64,000 nt of DNA from Agarivorans litoreus (lineage in GTDB: Bacteria > Pseudomonadota > Gammaproteobacteria > Enterobacterales > Celerinatantimonadaceae), in the NCBI RefSeq assembly GCF_019649015.1, contig NZ_BLPI01000001.1:2785001-2849000 (forward strand). The letters are read 5' to 3'. The notes beneath the pieces are model-generated. The model saw only the letters and a program-made list of their open reading frames with translations, was not told the DNA's origin and did not search any database. The position numbers and the translations under genes are program-made. Shown piece after piece: positions 48,125 to 60,154 of the stretch (its first letter is position 1; the number at the start of each line of letters is the position of its first letter).

Positions 48125-48412
48125 TTAACGTTTGTTAAGTTTTTCTTTATGTTTGATGACTTGGCGATCAAGTTTATCAATCAGGCTGTCTATGGCAGCA
48201 TACATGTCAGAGTGCTCAGAGGTGGCAAATACTTCGCCGCCGTTTAAATGTAATGTAGCTTCAGCAATTTGGTTCAGCTTTTCGACGTTGAGGATGACGT
48301 GAACATTATTGATTTGATCGAATCGTCGGGTGAGTTTGGCAAACTTGCTGTGGACATATTCTTTCAAAGATTCAGTTATTTCTACGTGGTGTCCAGTAAG
48401 GTTAATTTGCAT
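48125..48412 (-). CDS. hpf: Ribosome hibernation promoting factor, short form
   Basis: This 95-residue HPF/YfiA-family protein starts MQINLTGHHVEITESLK and has the beta-alpha fold that binds the 30S A/P site and helps form 100S ribosomes in stationary phase. The short length means it lacks the long-form dimerisation tail. It follows rpoN by 25 bp. Confidence 0.95.
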   Translation of the reverse strand: MQINLTGHHVEITESLKEYVHSKFAKLTRRFDQINNVHVILNVEKLNQIAEATLHLNGGEVFATSEHSDMYAAIDSLIDKLDRQVIKHKEKLNKR

Positions 48413-48437
48413 AGATATCTTCCCCTTTTTAGTGGCC

Positions 48438-49940
48438 TTAAATAAGGCTCTTTCGTTGGTTAGAAGGTGGAATTGCTAAAGATTCACGATATTTAGCAAT
48501 TGTACGTCTTGCCACCTTGATCCCCTGATCTGCCAAAATATCAGCAATTTTGCTGTCGCTGAGTGGTTTACTGGTATTTTCGGCAGCTACCAGTTTCTTG
48601 ATTAATGCACGAATAGCGGTTGATGAACACTCACCTCCACCATCGGTAGCCACATGGCTAGAAAAGAAATACTTAAGCTCGAAGATACCGCGCGGTGTGT
48701 GCATGAACTTTTGGGTGGTTACTCGGGAAATAGTGGATTCATGCATTTCTACAGCTTCTGCAACATCGTTCAGTACCATTGGCTTCATGGCTTCTTCGCC
48801 ATATTCAAAAAACGCCTGTTGATGATGAACAATGCAGTTGGATACTTTTAATAGGGTTTCGTTGCGGCTCTCGATACTTTTAATAAACCACTTGGCTTCT
48901 TGTAAGTGGCTACGAATAAACTGGGTATCGTTAGCGTTGGTGGAGGTTTTACTTAAAGATGCATAATGGGAGTTAACCCGTAACTTAGGCATTGCATCTG
49001 GGTTGAGTTCTACCACCCAGCGTCCTTGGCGCTTAACAACCGATACATCTGGGATAATATACTGGGCTTGGTTAGGCTCAACTGCGTTACCAGGCCGAGG
49101 TTCAAGCGTATGAATCAAACGCATAACTTCGCGTAACTGGTCTTCTTTAAGTTTGGTTTTACGGGCTAATAGACGAAAATCGCGATTAGCTAATACATCA
49201 ATGTGATTTGAAACTACGTCTTTGGCTTCATTTAGCCAAGGTGTGTCTTCGGCAAAGCGACTTAATTGGATTAGTAAACACTCTTGCAGCGAGCGCGCTG
49301 CTATACCAACCGGGTCAAAATGCTGAATGCGCTTAAGCACCGCTTCTACTTCATCCAGCTCTACATCTAAGTCATTGTTATCGCTTGAACGTAAGCCTTC
49401 CAGTAGCTGCTCACAGTCTTGAGTGAGGTAGCCCGATTCATCTACCGCATCAATAATGGCTAAAGCAATAGCTTGGTCTACTTCACTAAATGGAGTGAGT
49501 TGCATTTGCCACAATAAGTGGTCTTGCAATGAGTCGACAGTTTCGCCCTGAAACACCATGTCGTTGTCGTCGCTGATGGCATTGCCAGATGAGCTGGCCG
49601 GAGCAGAACTAGCGCTGTAGATATCGTCCCAAGTAGAGTCAACAGGGAGGTCGTCAGAAACAGTTTCTTGATTAATGGCATCGCCTGCTTCAATTTGACT
49701 GTTGTCTATGTCCGCAGTGGATTCGGCCTCGGTAGACTTCTCATTAGTAGATTTAGCGTCGTTTGCGTCACTATCATTGGCATGAGACTCATCCGCCTCA
49801 AGCAGAGGGTTACTTTCCAGAGCCTCTTGGATCTCTTGCTGTAAATCCAGTGTTGAAAGCTGGAGTAAGCGAATGGCCTGTTGTAACTGGGGGGTCATGG
49901 TTAACTGCTGACCAAGACGCAACTGCAAAGATGCTTTCAT
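48438..49940 (-). CDS. rpoN: RNA polymerase sigma-54 factor RpoN
   Basis: This 500-residue sigma-54 has a Gln/Leu-rich region I (residues 1-50, [20 protein letters not shown]), an acidic region II (about 50-120), the core-binding region III, and the RpoN box [10 protein letters not shown] at about 477-486 that contacts the -24 promoter element. It directs nitrogen, flagellar and related genes with enhancer proteins. It follows lptB by 51 bp. Confidence 0.97.
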   Translation of the reverse strand: MKASLQLRLGQQLTMTPQLQQAIRLLQLSTLDLQQEIQEALESNPLLEADESHANDSDANDAKSTNEKSTEAESTADIDNSQIEAGDAINQETVSDDLPVDSTWDDIYSASSAPASSSGNAISDDNDMVFQGETVDSLQDHLLWQMQLTPFSEVDQAIALAIIDAVDESGYLTQDCEQLLEGLRSSDNNDLDVELDEVEAVLKRIQHFDPVGIAARSLQECLLIQLSRFAEDTPWLNEAKDVVSNHIDVLANRDFRLLARKTKLKEDQLREVMRLIHTLEPRPGNAVEPNQAQYIIPDVSVVKRQGRWVVELNPDAMPKLRVNSHYASLSKTSTNANDTQFIRSHLQEAKWFIKSIESRNETLLKVSNCIVHHQQAFFEYGEEAMKPMVLNDVAEAVEMHESTISRVTTQKFMHTPRGIFELKYFFSSHVATDGGGECSSTAIRALIKKLVAAENTSKPLSDSKIADILADQGIKVARRTIAKYRESLAIPPSNQRKSLI

Positions 49941-49991
49941 TAACTACCGCTGTTCCTTCTTTTTATTGTCTTTTTTAAACTTGCACTTTAA

Positions 49992-50717
49992 CTATAGCTT
50001 GAATTGTTCCCCGAGATAAACTCGTTTCACATGTTCGTTTTCGAGAATTTCTTCTGGCTTTCCTGAGGCTATCAATTCACCTTGGCTAACGATATAGGCA
50101 TGCTCACAAACATCGAGAGTTTCTCGAACATTGTGGTCGGTTATTAGTACACCTAGACCGCGATCACGTAGGTGTTCAATGATCTTTTTAATATCGATAA
50201 CAGAAATAGGATCTACCCCCGCGAAGGGTTCGTCAAGCAAAATAAACTTAGGTGCGGCGGCTAGTGCTCGAGCAATTTCAACTCTTCGGCGTTCACCACC
50301 CGATAAGCTCATGCCTAGGTTTTTGCGAATATGGCCAATGTGAAACTCTTCAAGAAGGTCGTCTAATGCGCCAATTTGTTGCTCTTTATCGAGGTCTTTT
50401 CGAGTCTCTAATACGGCAAGAATGTTCTTCTCTACGGATAAGCGGCGAAAGATAGAGGCTTCTTGCGGAAGATAGCCAATGCCTTTGCGTGCACGGGTGT
50501 GCATTGCAGTACTGGATATATCGTCATCGTCGATGAGAATTCGGCCTTGGTCACGAGGCACCAAACCCACCACCATGTAAAAAGTGGTTGTTTTGCCAGC
50601 GCCGTTTGGGCCAAGTAAACCGACAATTTTGCCGGTCTCTACGTTTAAGCTAACGTTTTTGACAACTTTGCGGCCTTTGTAAGCCTTAGCCAAGTTTTCA
50701 GCAATTAGGGTGCTCAT
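49992..50717 (-). CDS. lptB: LPS export ABC ATPase LptB
   Basis: This 241-residue ABC ATPase powers LPS extraction from the inner membrane by LptFG. It has Walker [10 protein letters not shown] (residues about 35-43), signature LSGGERRR, Walker B FILLDEP and the switch histidine in TDHNV. The start overlaps the lptA stop by one base. It lies just upstream of rpoN, as in other gammaproteobacteria. Confidence 0.96.
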   Translation of the reverse strand: MSTLIAENLAKAYKGRKVVKNVSLNVETGKIVGLLGPNGAGKTTTFYMVVGLVPRDQGRILIDDDDISSTAMHTRARKGIGYLPQEASIFRRLSVEKNILAVLETRKDLDKEQQIGALDDLLEEFHIGHIRKNLGMSLSGGERRRVEIARALAAAPKFILLDEPFAGVDPISVIDIKKIIEHLRDRGLGVLITDHNVRETLDVCEHAYIVSQGELIASGKPEEILENEHVKRVYLGEQFKL

Positions 50718-51259
50718 TATTGCTGGTCTTCCTTGGGGGTTAGCTCATCAAGCTGTTGAGGCAAGAAAATAGTGGTGACACGGCTATTCTCGTCGCCTTG
50801 AGCCACCATTTCTTGTTTATTAATGCTGTATTTGATCATTTTACCCTTTACCAAGCTCTCTTCTTGTTTGAGTTGAGCATTGGTAGTGAGTGTTAGCGTT
50901 TGGGTTTTTAAGTCGTAACGCACTTCGTTAGCTTCAGCTTCAATTGGCTTGCCGCTATCAAGTAATTGATAAAACGTTGCGGGTTCGCCTTTAGCGATCA
51001 TAACTTCGCTGCCTTTTTCTTCGCTACCAATAACGCTTAGTTCTTCGGCGTGCATTTTTATCGAGCCTTGAGTCACCACAACATTATTGTAAAAGGTGAC
51101 TCGGTTTTCTTTGATATTGACCTGCTGGCGGTCAGCATCAACAATAATTTGTTTGTTAAAGTCGTCTTCTAGTGCTTGTGAACCCCAAGAAAACATAAAC
51201 AAGCTAGCTGCAAGTGCTAACTTACTCTTGTGGGTTGTGGTAAACCGCTTCGATATCAT
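50717..51259 (-). CDS. lptA: Periplasmic LPS bridge protein LptA
   Basis: This 180-residue OstA/LptA beta-jellyroll protein has a signal peptide ending near SWGSQA (about residue 29). It forms the periplasmic bridge carrying LPS from LptC to LptD. The start ATG at 51259 gives a 38-bp overlap with lptC and no clear ribosome binding site, so translation is probably coupled to lptC. The n-region of the signal is slightly long and polar. Confidence 0.92.
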   Translation of the reverse strand: MISKRFTTTHKSKLALAASLFMFSWGSQALEDDFNKQIIVDADRQQVNIKENRVTFYNNVVVTQGSIKMHAEELSVIGSEEKGSEVMIAKGEPATFYQLLDSGKPIEAEANEVRYDLKTQTLTLTTNAQLKQEESLVKGKMIKYSINKQEMVAQGDENSRVTTIFLPQQLDELTPKEDQQ

Positions 51260-51779
51260 CTAATAAAGTCACTATTTCGTTGGCTAAATCACCGTCCATG
51301 CCAACGCCATACAGTTCGTATGAAGGGCCATATACGGTAACAGGTTGATCGCTGCTCATGGTTTCTGTTTGCAGGTCGATCTCCAATCTTTCGGTAATCA
51401 AATCGCGAACATACTCACCACGACTCAAATTTTTAATTACTACATTGTCATTTAAAATGACGTTTTGCTGCTGCTGTACTGTAGCGTGATCGGCCACAAT
51501 TTGCCATACAGGTTGGTTAGGAGCTGGGTACACTAGTATTTTGGGTTGAGCAAAAGTAGTGTGCTTAAGTTGTTCAAAAAACGCCATTTCTTCTGCATAG
51601 ATTCGGTAGCGTGGGCTGCCGTTTTCGCCAAAGCTCACACTGTAGAGTTTTTCAGCAACAAAGTTTGGTTTGCTGGCCTCGCGTTTAGCGCTTAGCTGCT
51701 TGGTCTCTGAAGGGCTAAGCTGCCATAGCACTATGGCTAGTAGAAATAGGCCAGCAAAGAACCAGGTTGGGCGATTCAT
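51222..51779 (-). CDS. lptC: LPS export membrane protein LptC
   Basis: This 185-residue bitopic protein has an N-terminal membrane helix (about residues 5-22) and a periplasmic LptC/OstA-type jellyroll. It receives LPS from the LptBFG transporter and hands it to LptA. It overlaps kdsC by 4 bp and lptA by 38 bp. Confidence 0.94.
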   Translation of the reverse strand: MNRPTWFFAGLFLLAIVLWQLSPSETKQLSAKREASKPNFVAEKLYSVSFGENGSPRYRIYAEEMAFFEQLKHTTFAQPKILVYPAPNQPVWQIVADHATVQQQQNVILNDNVVIKNLSRGEYVRDLITERLEIDLQTETMSSDQPVTVYGPSYELYGVGMDGDLANEIVTLLDDIEAVYHNPQE

Positions 51780-52327
51780 ACACTCATACCTTGAGCATTT
51801 TCAAGCTCGCCTTTTGCTTGCAGTAGTAGATCGCAAAGCTCACGAACTGCACCAAAACCGCCACGGGTTTGGGTGATAAAGTTGGCACTTTGTTTACACA
51901 AGGGGTGAGCATCTTGGACTGCCACACCTAAACCACAGGCGCGCATAACAGGTGTGTCTACTACATCATCGCCAATGTAAGCGACTTCTTCAGGGGCTAA
52001 AGCCAGTTGCTCGAGCATTTGTTGGTAAGCTACTAGCTTGTCTTGTTGGCCCTGGTAGATACGCGTAATGCCTAAAGCCTGCATGCGCTGTTGCACAATG
52101 TTAGATTGACGGCCAGTAATAATAGCGACTTCGATGCCGATATTCAGTAGCGCTTTAATGCCAAATCCGTCGTGGGTATGAAAGGCCTTTAGTTCTTCTC
52201 CGTTATTGCCCATATAAATGCGACCGTCGGAGAAAACCCCGTCTACATCGCAAACTAAAAGTTTAATTTTAGCCGCCGCATCAAAATTGCTTTGGCTTAC
52301 CGCGCCATAGGGCGTGTTTATCGTCAC
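51776..52327 (-). CDS. kdsC: Kdo-8-phosphate phosphatase KdsC
   Basis: This 183-residue HAD-superfamily phosphatase has the DxD motif in VCDVDGVFSDG (residues about 26-36) and a late GDDVVDTP metal motif. It removes phosphate from Kdo-8-P in Kdo synthesis for LPS. It overlaps kdsD by one base and lptC by four, so the Kdo and LPS-export genes are tightly joined. Confidence 0.96.
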   Translation of the reverse strand: MTINTPYGAVSQSNFDAAAKIKLLVCDVDGVFSDGRIYMGNNGEELKAFHTHDGFGIKALLNIGIEVAIITGRQSNIVQQRMQALGITRIYQGQQDKLVAYQQMLEQLALAPEEVAYIGDDVVDTPVMRACGLGVAVQDAHPLCKQSANFITQTRGGFGAVRELCDLLLQAKGELENAQGMSV

Positions 52328-53292
52328 TAGTAAACTCCGGCTTGTAATAAGGTATGCATATTAAATGCACCCACAACGGCATTATTGTTTAGCACAAACA
52401 AACCGTTAATTGACTTGGTTTTCATGAGTTTTAAGGCATCAAAGGCTAGCCAGTTGTCGTCAATTACTTTGGGGTTTTGCGTCATCACTTGACCAATTTG
52501 GGTATCGTGAATATCGATGCGCTGATCAAGGATGCGCCGCAAGTCGCCATCAGTAAAAATGCCTGCCAGCTGTTGCTTGGAATCAAGTACTCCCACCATG
52601 CCTAAACCTTTGGCAGTGATTTCGAATAGCGCTTCGCGAATAGTTTGTTCGACTGTTACTAGCGGAATTTGTTCCCCAGTTAGCATTAAGTCGCTGACAC
52701 TTAGTAGCAGCTTTTTGCCCAAGGTTCCGCCTGGGTGGGACAGGGCAAAGTCGTCGGCCGTGAAGCCGCGAGCTTCTAATAAAGCAACTGCTAGAGCATC
52801 GCCCATTACCAAGGTGGCAGTAGAGCTTGCTGTTGGTGCTAGCCCTAAGGGGCAAGCTTCTCGTGGCACCGAGATGCATAAGTGATAGTTAGCCAGCTTT
52901 GCCATGGATGAGTTGGGGTTGCTAGTCATGGCAATAGAACGCACACCAATGCGGTTAAACACCGGGTACAGAGACAATATTTCTTCAGACTCGCCTGAAT
53001 TAGACAAGGCTAATACGATATCGTCGGCGGCGATCATGCCTAAGTCACCATGGCAGGCTTCGCCAGGATGAACAAAAAAAGCCGGTGTGCCAGTAGATGC
53101 TAAGGTGGCCGCAATTTTGTTAGCAATATGACCTGATTTCCCCATCCCTGTGAGGATAACTTTACCCTTACAGGCCAGTATCATTTCGCAGGCAGCAGCA
53201 AATTCTTGGTCGATATATTGGTGAAGGTTATCAATACCTAAGCTTTCAATTTCTAGAACTCGCTTAGCAACAGCGATGTAATCAAATGACAC
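52327..53292 (-). CDS. kdsD: D-arabinose 5-phosphate isomerase KdsD
   Basis: This 321-residue protein has a SIS sugar-isomerase domain (about residues 35-175; GMGKSGHIANKIAATLAS region) and two C-terminal CBS domains (about 205-320). It makes arabinose-5-P from ribulose-5-P, the first Kdo step. It lies between yrbG and kdsC, the usual order. Confidence 0.96.
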   Translation of the reverse strand: MSFDYIAVAKRVLEIESLGIDNLHQYIDQEFAAACEMILACKGKVILTGMGKSGHIANKIAATLASTGTPAFFVHPGEACHGDLGMIAADDIVLALSNSGESEEILSLYPVFNRIGVRSIAMTSNPNSSMAKLANYHLCISVPREACPLGLAPTASSTATLVMGDALAVALLEARGFTADDFALSHPGGTLGKKLLLSVSDLMLTGEQIPLVTVEQTIREALFEITAKGLGMVGVLDSKQQLAGIFTDGDLRRILDQRIDIHDTQIGQVMTQNPKVIDDNWLAFDALKLMKTKSINGLFVLNNNAVVGAFNMHTLLQAGVY

Positions 53293-53331
53293 CCACTTCC
53301 CCTTAGTTTTAAAATTAATGACAACAGCGGC

Positions 53332-54300
53332 TTATACTAAGAATAATAGCATTTGGTAGCCTATGAAGCCGCTTAACAATAAGCCGCCTTCCCATCGAGA
53401 AATCTTACGGCTTTTACCAAAACCCATGGCCATTACAAACAGCACCACGGTTACACCCATCATCACATAAAAGTCGCGGCCCGCTGCGTGGGCGTCGATA
53501 GGACCAGGCGCCAACATGGCTGGTACCGCCAAAACAGCCAAAATATTGAAAAGGTTAGAACCAATAATGTTACCTAAAACCAAATCGTCTTCTTTTTTTA
53601 TCACGCCTGCGATACACGCGGCTAGCTCGGGCAAACTGGTGCCAATGGCAATAATGGTTAAGCCGATAACTAGGTCACTCATGCCAAAGTAGCGGGCAAT
53701 TTCGGAAGCCGAGCCCACTAATAAATCGGCGCTAAGAGGTAACACAACCATACCTATCGCTAACCAAAACAGTGCTTTACCGGTTGGCACATCATTAGGG
53801 ACTTCCGATTCTGCTTCCTCAACCATTGGGTCTACGGTATTGCTATTACGTTGGCGTAAGGAGTTAACGATTAAGTAGGCCATAAGCGCTATAAACAAGG
53901 TAAGTAGAACAACCCCTTCAAGGTAACCCAGTTGTTGGTCGTGTAATACCCAGCCCGCTACTGCGGTAGCACCTAACACCATCGGTAATTCTCTAAACAG
54001 AGTTGACGAAGACACCAACAAGGGTTTGAGCAGCGCTGTTAAACCAAGAACTAAAGTAATGTTGGTAATATTGGAGCCAATGACATTACCCACCGCGGTA
54101 TTCATTTTGCCTTCTAGAGATGCGGTGGCAGAAACCATAATTTCGGGCGCCGACGAGCCTAAAGCCACAATGGTTAAGCCAATAATCATGGGTGATAAAC
54201 CAAAATTATTGGCGATAGCAGCCGCACCAAAAACAAAACGGTCGGCACTCCATACCAATAATGCTAAGCCAACAATCAACAATAAACATTCAACTAGCAT
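53332..54300 (-). CDS. yrbG: Na+/Ca2+ exchanger-type antiporter YrbG
   Basis: This 322-residue CaCA-family membrane protein has two inverted Na_Ca_ex repeats. Each carries an alpha-repeat motif: GSSAPEIMVS near residue 48 and GTSLPELAAC near residue 219. About ten membrane helices are visible. It is the first gene of the minus-strand Kdo/Lpt block and is divergent from mlaF. Its physiological ion is not certain. Confidence 0.93.
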   Translation of the reverse strand: MLVECLLLIVGLALLVWSADRFVFGAAAIANNFGLSPMIIGLTIVALGSSAPEIMVSATASLEGKMNTAVGNVIGSNITNITLVLGLTALLKPLLVSSSTLFRELPMVLGATAVAGWVLHDQQLGYLEGVVLLTLFIALMAYLIVNSLRQRNSNTVDPMVEEAESEVPNDVPTGKALFWLAIGMVVLPLSADLLVGSASEIARYFGMSDLVIGLTIIAIGTSLPELAACIAGVIKKEDDLVLGNIIGSNLFNILAVLAVPAMLAPGPIDAHAAGRDFYVMMGVTVVLFVMAMGFGKSRKISRWEGGLLLSGFIGYQMLLFLV

Positions 54301-54386
54301 GCAAGTCCTTAAATTAAAAAATATCCGCGATGCAAAAAAATCGAGGCATTGTCGGCATTTTCCCGGTAAAAGGGAAGAGTTTAGCC

Positions 54387-54415
54387 TTGAGTGTAAGCAA
54401 TTATCTCAATAATAT
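54387..54415 (+). promoter_or_regulatory. Possible promoter of the mla operon
   Basis: TTGAGT (54387-54392) and TAATAT (54410-54415) are spaced 17 bp apart in the 147-bp gap between the divergent yrbG and mlaF genes. The transcription start would be about 25 bp before the mlaF start. The -10 matches only four of six consensus bases, so support is moderate. Confidence 0.4.
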
Positions 54416-54447
54416 GTCTGCCTTGGCCAATCAAGATTGCTCACGGA

Positions 54448-55248
54448 GTGGCAGATAGTTTGATTGAAGTAACACAACTGGCGTTTCAGCGCGGTGATAA
54501 AGTCATTTTTGATGGCTTAGATCTACATATCCCAACCGGCAAAGTGACAGCCATTATGGGGCCTAGTGGAATTGGTAAAACAACACTGCTCAAATTAATT
54601 GGTGGTCAGCTAAAGCCGACTGCAGGCCAAGTGCTGATTGATGGCCAAGATGTTCACCAACTAAAGCGCAGTGATTTGTTCAAACTGCGTAAACGTATTG
54701 GCATGTTGTTTCAAAGTGGCGCTCTATTTAGCGACCTTAACGTTTTTGAAAATGTTGCTTTTCCATTGCGTGAACATACCACGTTGCCCGAGCCGGTGCT
54801 GCGTAACTTAGTGTTAATGAAATTGCAGGCAGTAGGCCTACGTGGCACGGCTCAGTTAATGCCTAGCGATTTATCTGGAGGTATGGCTCGGCGCGTGGCG
54901 CTAGCTCGTGCGATTGCTTTAGAGCCAGAAATAATTCTTTATGATGAACCCTTTGTTGGCCAAGATCCGATCTCGATGGGCGTACTGATTAAGCTTATTC
55001 AAGGTTTGAATCAAAGTTTGCAACTCACTTCAGTCATCGTTTCTCACGACGTGAATGAGGTGCTAAGCATTGCCGATTATGTCTTTGTTATTGATGGCCA
55101 CAGTGTGTTAGCACAAGGAACGGTTGAAGAGATTGCTAAAAACCCAGACCCTCGGTTAGCCCAATTCCTTCAAGGTCAGGCTGATGGACCCGCGGCATTT
55201 CACTATCCTGCAGAAGACTACGCGCAAGCATTAAAGGCGAGTTTATGA
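54448..55248 (+). CDS. mlaF: Phospholipid transport ABC ATPase MlaF
   Basis: This 266-residue ABC ATPase of the MlaFEDB complex moves phospholipids between the inner membrane and MlaC. It has Walker [10 protein letters not shown] (residues about 35-43), signature LSGGMARR and Walker [12 protein letters not shown]. The start is GTG with an ACGGAG site. It overlaps mlaE by 4 bp. Confidence 0.95.
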   Translation: MADSLIEVTQLAFQRGDKVIFDGLDLHIPTGKVTAIMGPSGIGKTTLLKLIGGQLKPTAGQVLIDGQDVHQLKRSDLFKLRKRIGMLFQSGALFSDLNVFENVAFPLREHTTLPEPVLRNLVLMKLQAVGLRGTAQLMPSDLSGGMARRVALARAIALEPEIILYDEPFVGQDPISMGVLIKLIQGLNQSLQLTSVIVSHDVNEVLSIADYVFVIDGHSVLAQGTVEEIAKNPDPRLAQFLQGQADGPAAFHYPAEDYAQALKASL

Positions 55249-56021
55249 TTGACGCTATTGCAGCCTTAGGCCGCAACACCTTATTACGTCTTGGTGCGCT
55301 AGGCCGCGCCAGCTTAATGCTTTGGCATGCTCTACTGTGTTTACCAAGCAAGCAATTACTTAAAGATACTATCCGCCAAATTTACGTAGTCGGTGTGCAA
55401 TCACTACCTATTATTGTGGTCTCTGGTCTATTCATTGGCATGGTACTCGCCTTACAGGGCTACCACATTTTGGTGGATTTTGGCGCCGAGACTAGCCTCG
55501 GTCCTATGGTGGCTTTATCGCTGTTACGTGAGCTTGGCCCAGTGGTTACAGCATTGTTGTTTGCTGGTAGGGCTGGCTCAGCCTTAACTGCCGAAATAGG
55601 TTTGATGAAAACCACCGAACAACTCTCTAGCATGGAAATGATGGCCGTTGATCCGCTTAAGCGAGTGATCGCTCCACGTTTATGGGCTGGCTTTATTGCC
55701 ATGCCCTTGCTTACTTTAATGTTCAACTTGGTAGGTATATGGGGTGGTTTTTTAGTTGGCGTTGAGTGGCTAGGTGTAGATAACGGCAGCTTTTGGTCAA
55801 TTACCGCAGCTTCAATAGAATTTGGTCAAGACATTGGCAATGGCATTATTAAAAGCGCTGTGTTTGCTATAACAGTAGTTTGGGTTGCTTTGTTTAATGG
55901 TTACGATGCGATGCCGAGCGCTCAGGGAATTAGCCAAGCGACTACACGCAGCGTGGTGCACGCCTCTTTATTGGTTTTAGCCTTTGATTTTGTTCTAACC
56001 GCCTTGATGTTTGGCAGTTAG
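55245..56021 (+). CDS. mlaE: Phospholipid transport permease MlaE
   Basis: This 258-residue permease of the MlaE/Ttg2B family has about five membrane helices. The conserved [20 protein letters not shown] region near residues 86-105 contacts MlaF. It overlaps mlaF by 4 bp, and mlaD starts 14 bp after it. Confidence 0.96.
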   Translation: MIDAIAALGRNTLLRLGALGRASLMLWHALLCLPSKQLLKDTIRQIYVVGVQSLPIIVVSGLFIGMVLALQGYHILVDFGAETSLGPMVALSLLRELGPVVTALLFAGRAGSALTAEIGLMKTTEQLSSMEMMAVDPLKRVIAPRLWAGFIAMPLLTLMFNLVGIWGGFLVGVEWLGVDNGSFWSITAASIEFGQDIGNGIIKSAVFAITVVWVALFNGYDAMPSAQGISQATTRSVVHASLLVLAFDFVLTALMFGS

Positions 56022-56035
56022 GTTTAGGGAATAAC

Positions 56036-56503
56036 ATGAAAGTAAATAAATTAGAATTATCGGTTGGTTTGTTTGTGTTGTTGGGCATTGCTGCCTTACT
56101 GATTTTGTCGCTCAAGATAGCCAATAGCCAATTAGGGAACAACTCCGATACTTATACTTTGTATGCTAAGTTCGACAACATTGGTGGGCTAAAAGCCCGC
56201 TCCCCGGTCAAAGTTGGCGGTGTGGTAGTTGGTCGCGTCGAAGACATTAATCTTGATACTGATGATTACATGGCAAAAGTCACTTTAAGCATGTATCGCC
56301 AATATGGCCTCTACCCCGAGACCAGTTCATTATCCATTCTTACCGCTGGCTTGTTAGGTGAGCAATATATAGGCCTTACCCCAGGTTTTGTATTGGATGG
56401 TATTGAAGAGCTAAATGACGGTGATGTGATCGAAGACACTAAATCAGCGTTAGTACTAGAAGAATTAATTGGGCAATTCCTGTTTTCTATAACGGAGAAA
56501 TAG
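56036..56503 (+). CDS. mlaD: MCE-domain lipid-binding protein MlaD
   Basis: This 155-residue protein has an N-terminal membrane helix (residues about 8-29) and one MCE domain (about 39-118) with the KVGGVVVGRV segment. It forms the hexameric ring on MlaE. Length is normal for the short MlaD form. mlaC begins 1 bp after its stop. Confidence 0.95.
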   Translation: MKVNKLELSVGLFVLLGIAALLILSLKIANSQLGNNSDTYTLYAKFDNIGGLKARSPVKVGGVVVGRVEDINLDTDDYMAKVTLSMYRQYGLYPETSSLSILTAGLLGEQYIGLTPGFVLDGIEELNDGDVIEDTKSALVLEELIGQFLFSITEK

Positions 56504-56504
56504 C

Positions 56505-57146
56505 ATGTTTATAAAGCGCTTGATGTTGGTATTAACACTATTATTTAGTGTGAGTGCCTTAGCTGAACAGGTAAACGAAAATCCTTATCGTTTGATGAGC
56601 TATGTAGCAGAGCAAACTTTTAGTCGCTTAGCGGCAGTGGATAGGGATGCGGCTGATTCAGCTCAGCAAATACAAGATATTGTGCGTGAACAGTTAATGC
56701 CGCATATTGATTATCGTTATGCATCATTTATCGTGTTAGGCACGCAAATTCAAAAAACGACTAAGCCACAACGAGAAGAGTTTACCGCCGCTTTTAAAGA
56801 ATATTTGGTAAGTACCTACACTCAAGCTTTAGGGCAATACAAACAACAGCAAGTAACTATTGAGCCAGAACGCTCGGTAGAGGGTAAGTCTAAAGTTGGC
56901 GTCAAAGCACAATTTGTTGACGGAGAGCGTCCACCGATAAAATTGGAATTTAAATTCCGTAAGTTAAAGAACCAAACGCCCGACAGCCCGGATCGCTGGC
57001 TGGCTTACGATCTTGTCGCTGAAGGGGTTAGTTTGCTCTCGACAAAACAATCTGAGATGGATAGTTTGATTCGCAACAACGGCATTGATGGCGTTATAAA
57101 ACTTCTACAAGACAAAAACTTTGCGGCTAATGAGTCTAAGTCATGA
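56505..57146 (+). CDS. mlaC: Periplasmic phospholipid shuttle MlaC
   Basis: This 213-residue protein has a signal peptide cut near SALA (about residue 20) and the MlaC/Ttg2D fold with the FKEYLVSTYTQAL region. It carries phospholipid between MlaA in the outer membrane and MlaD. It overlaps mlaB by 4 bp. Confidence 0.95.
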   Translation: MFIKRLMLVLTLLFSVSALAEQVNENPYRLMSYVAEQTFSRLAAVDRDAADSAQQIQDIVREQLMPHIDYRYASFIVLGTQIQKTTKPQREEFTAAFKEYLVSTYTQALGQYKQQQVTIEPERSVEGKSKVGVKAQFVDGERPPIKLEFKFRKLKNQTPDSPDRWLAYDLVAEGVSLLSTKQSEMDSLIRNNGIDGVIKLLQDKNFAANESKS

Positions 57147-57421
57147 AGGCTGAATTGAGCGTTGAGCGGCAGTGTTTATCGCTTAGCGGAGATTGGGATA
57201 GCCAACAAGTTGCACTTAAGTGGAACGAATTGCGAACTTGCCAAGCTCAAGAATTAGATCTCGCCAAGCTCAAGCGGATTGACTCTGCAGGAATAGCCGC
57301 TATTATCACCGCCTTAAAACCGGAGCCCAGTAAGCGCTTATTAATTAAGCACTGTCCTGAACAAGCCAGGCTGTTATTTAAACTTTACGAGTTAGACAGC
57401 TTGCTGCACTTTGAAGATTAA
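57143..57421 (+). CDS. mlaB: STAS-domain subunit MlaB
   Basis: This 92-residue STAS-domain protein has the conserved loop IDSAGIAAI near residues 47-55. It binds MlaF and keeps the ABC complex stable. It is coupled to mlaC by a four-base overlap. Confidence 0.9.
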   Translation: MKAELSVERQCLSLSGDWDSQQVALKWNELRTCQAQELDLAKLKRIDSAGIAAIITALKPEPSKRLLIKHCPEQARLLFKLYELDSLLHFED

Positions 57422-57443
57422 CGCACTTAACGCGGAGCGAATT

Positions 57444-57698
57444 ATGCAACCAGAACAAATCGAAGAAATCTTATCGCAAGCGCTTGAGTTAGAGCATGTG
57501 CAAGTGAGTGGTGAAGGTAATCACTTTCAAGTTGTTGCTGTTGGTGCAATGTTTACGGATTTATCGCGAGTTAAAAAACAACAAGCGGTTTATGCACCAT
57601 TGAAAGAGTACATTGCGAGTAATGAAATTCACGCTTTAGGAATAAAAGCGTTCACTCCTGATGAATGGCAAAAGCAACAGAAGTTTGGCCAATTGTAG
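57444..57698 (+). CDS. ibaG: BolA-family protein IbaG
   Basis: This 84-residue BolA-like protein probably works with monothiol glutaredoxins in iron-sulphur handling or acid response. ATG 57444 is chosen because CGGAGCG lies just upstream; an in-frame TTG at 57411 lies inside mlaB. The mla-ibaG-murA order is conserved. The conserved HALGIKAFTPDEW segment lies near the C-terminus. Confidence 0.92.
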   Translation: MQPEQIEEILSQALELEHVQVSGEGNHFQVVAVGAMFTDLSRVKKQQAVYAPLKEYIASNEIHALGIKAFTPDEWQKQQKFGQL

Positions 57699-60057
<2,359 letters not shown>

Positions 60058-60104
60058 TTGTTCTTCTCCAGCTAGATTCTCAGCATAGCACGCAGATACT
60101 GGAG

Positions 60105-60135
60105 ACAAAAGAAAAGGCGACTAATACGTCGCCTT
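60105..60135 (-). terminator. Intrinsic terminator between degQ and degS
   Basis: AAGGCGAC and GTCGCCTT form an 8-bp stem (60114-60135) around a 6-nt loop. On the minus strand it is followed by TTCTTTTG. It lies about 20 bp after degQ and before degS, so degS may have its own promoter or depend on read-through. Confidence 0.75.
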
Positions 60136-60154
60136 AAATGTTGCTCGCCTCAAT

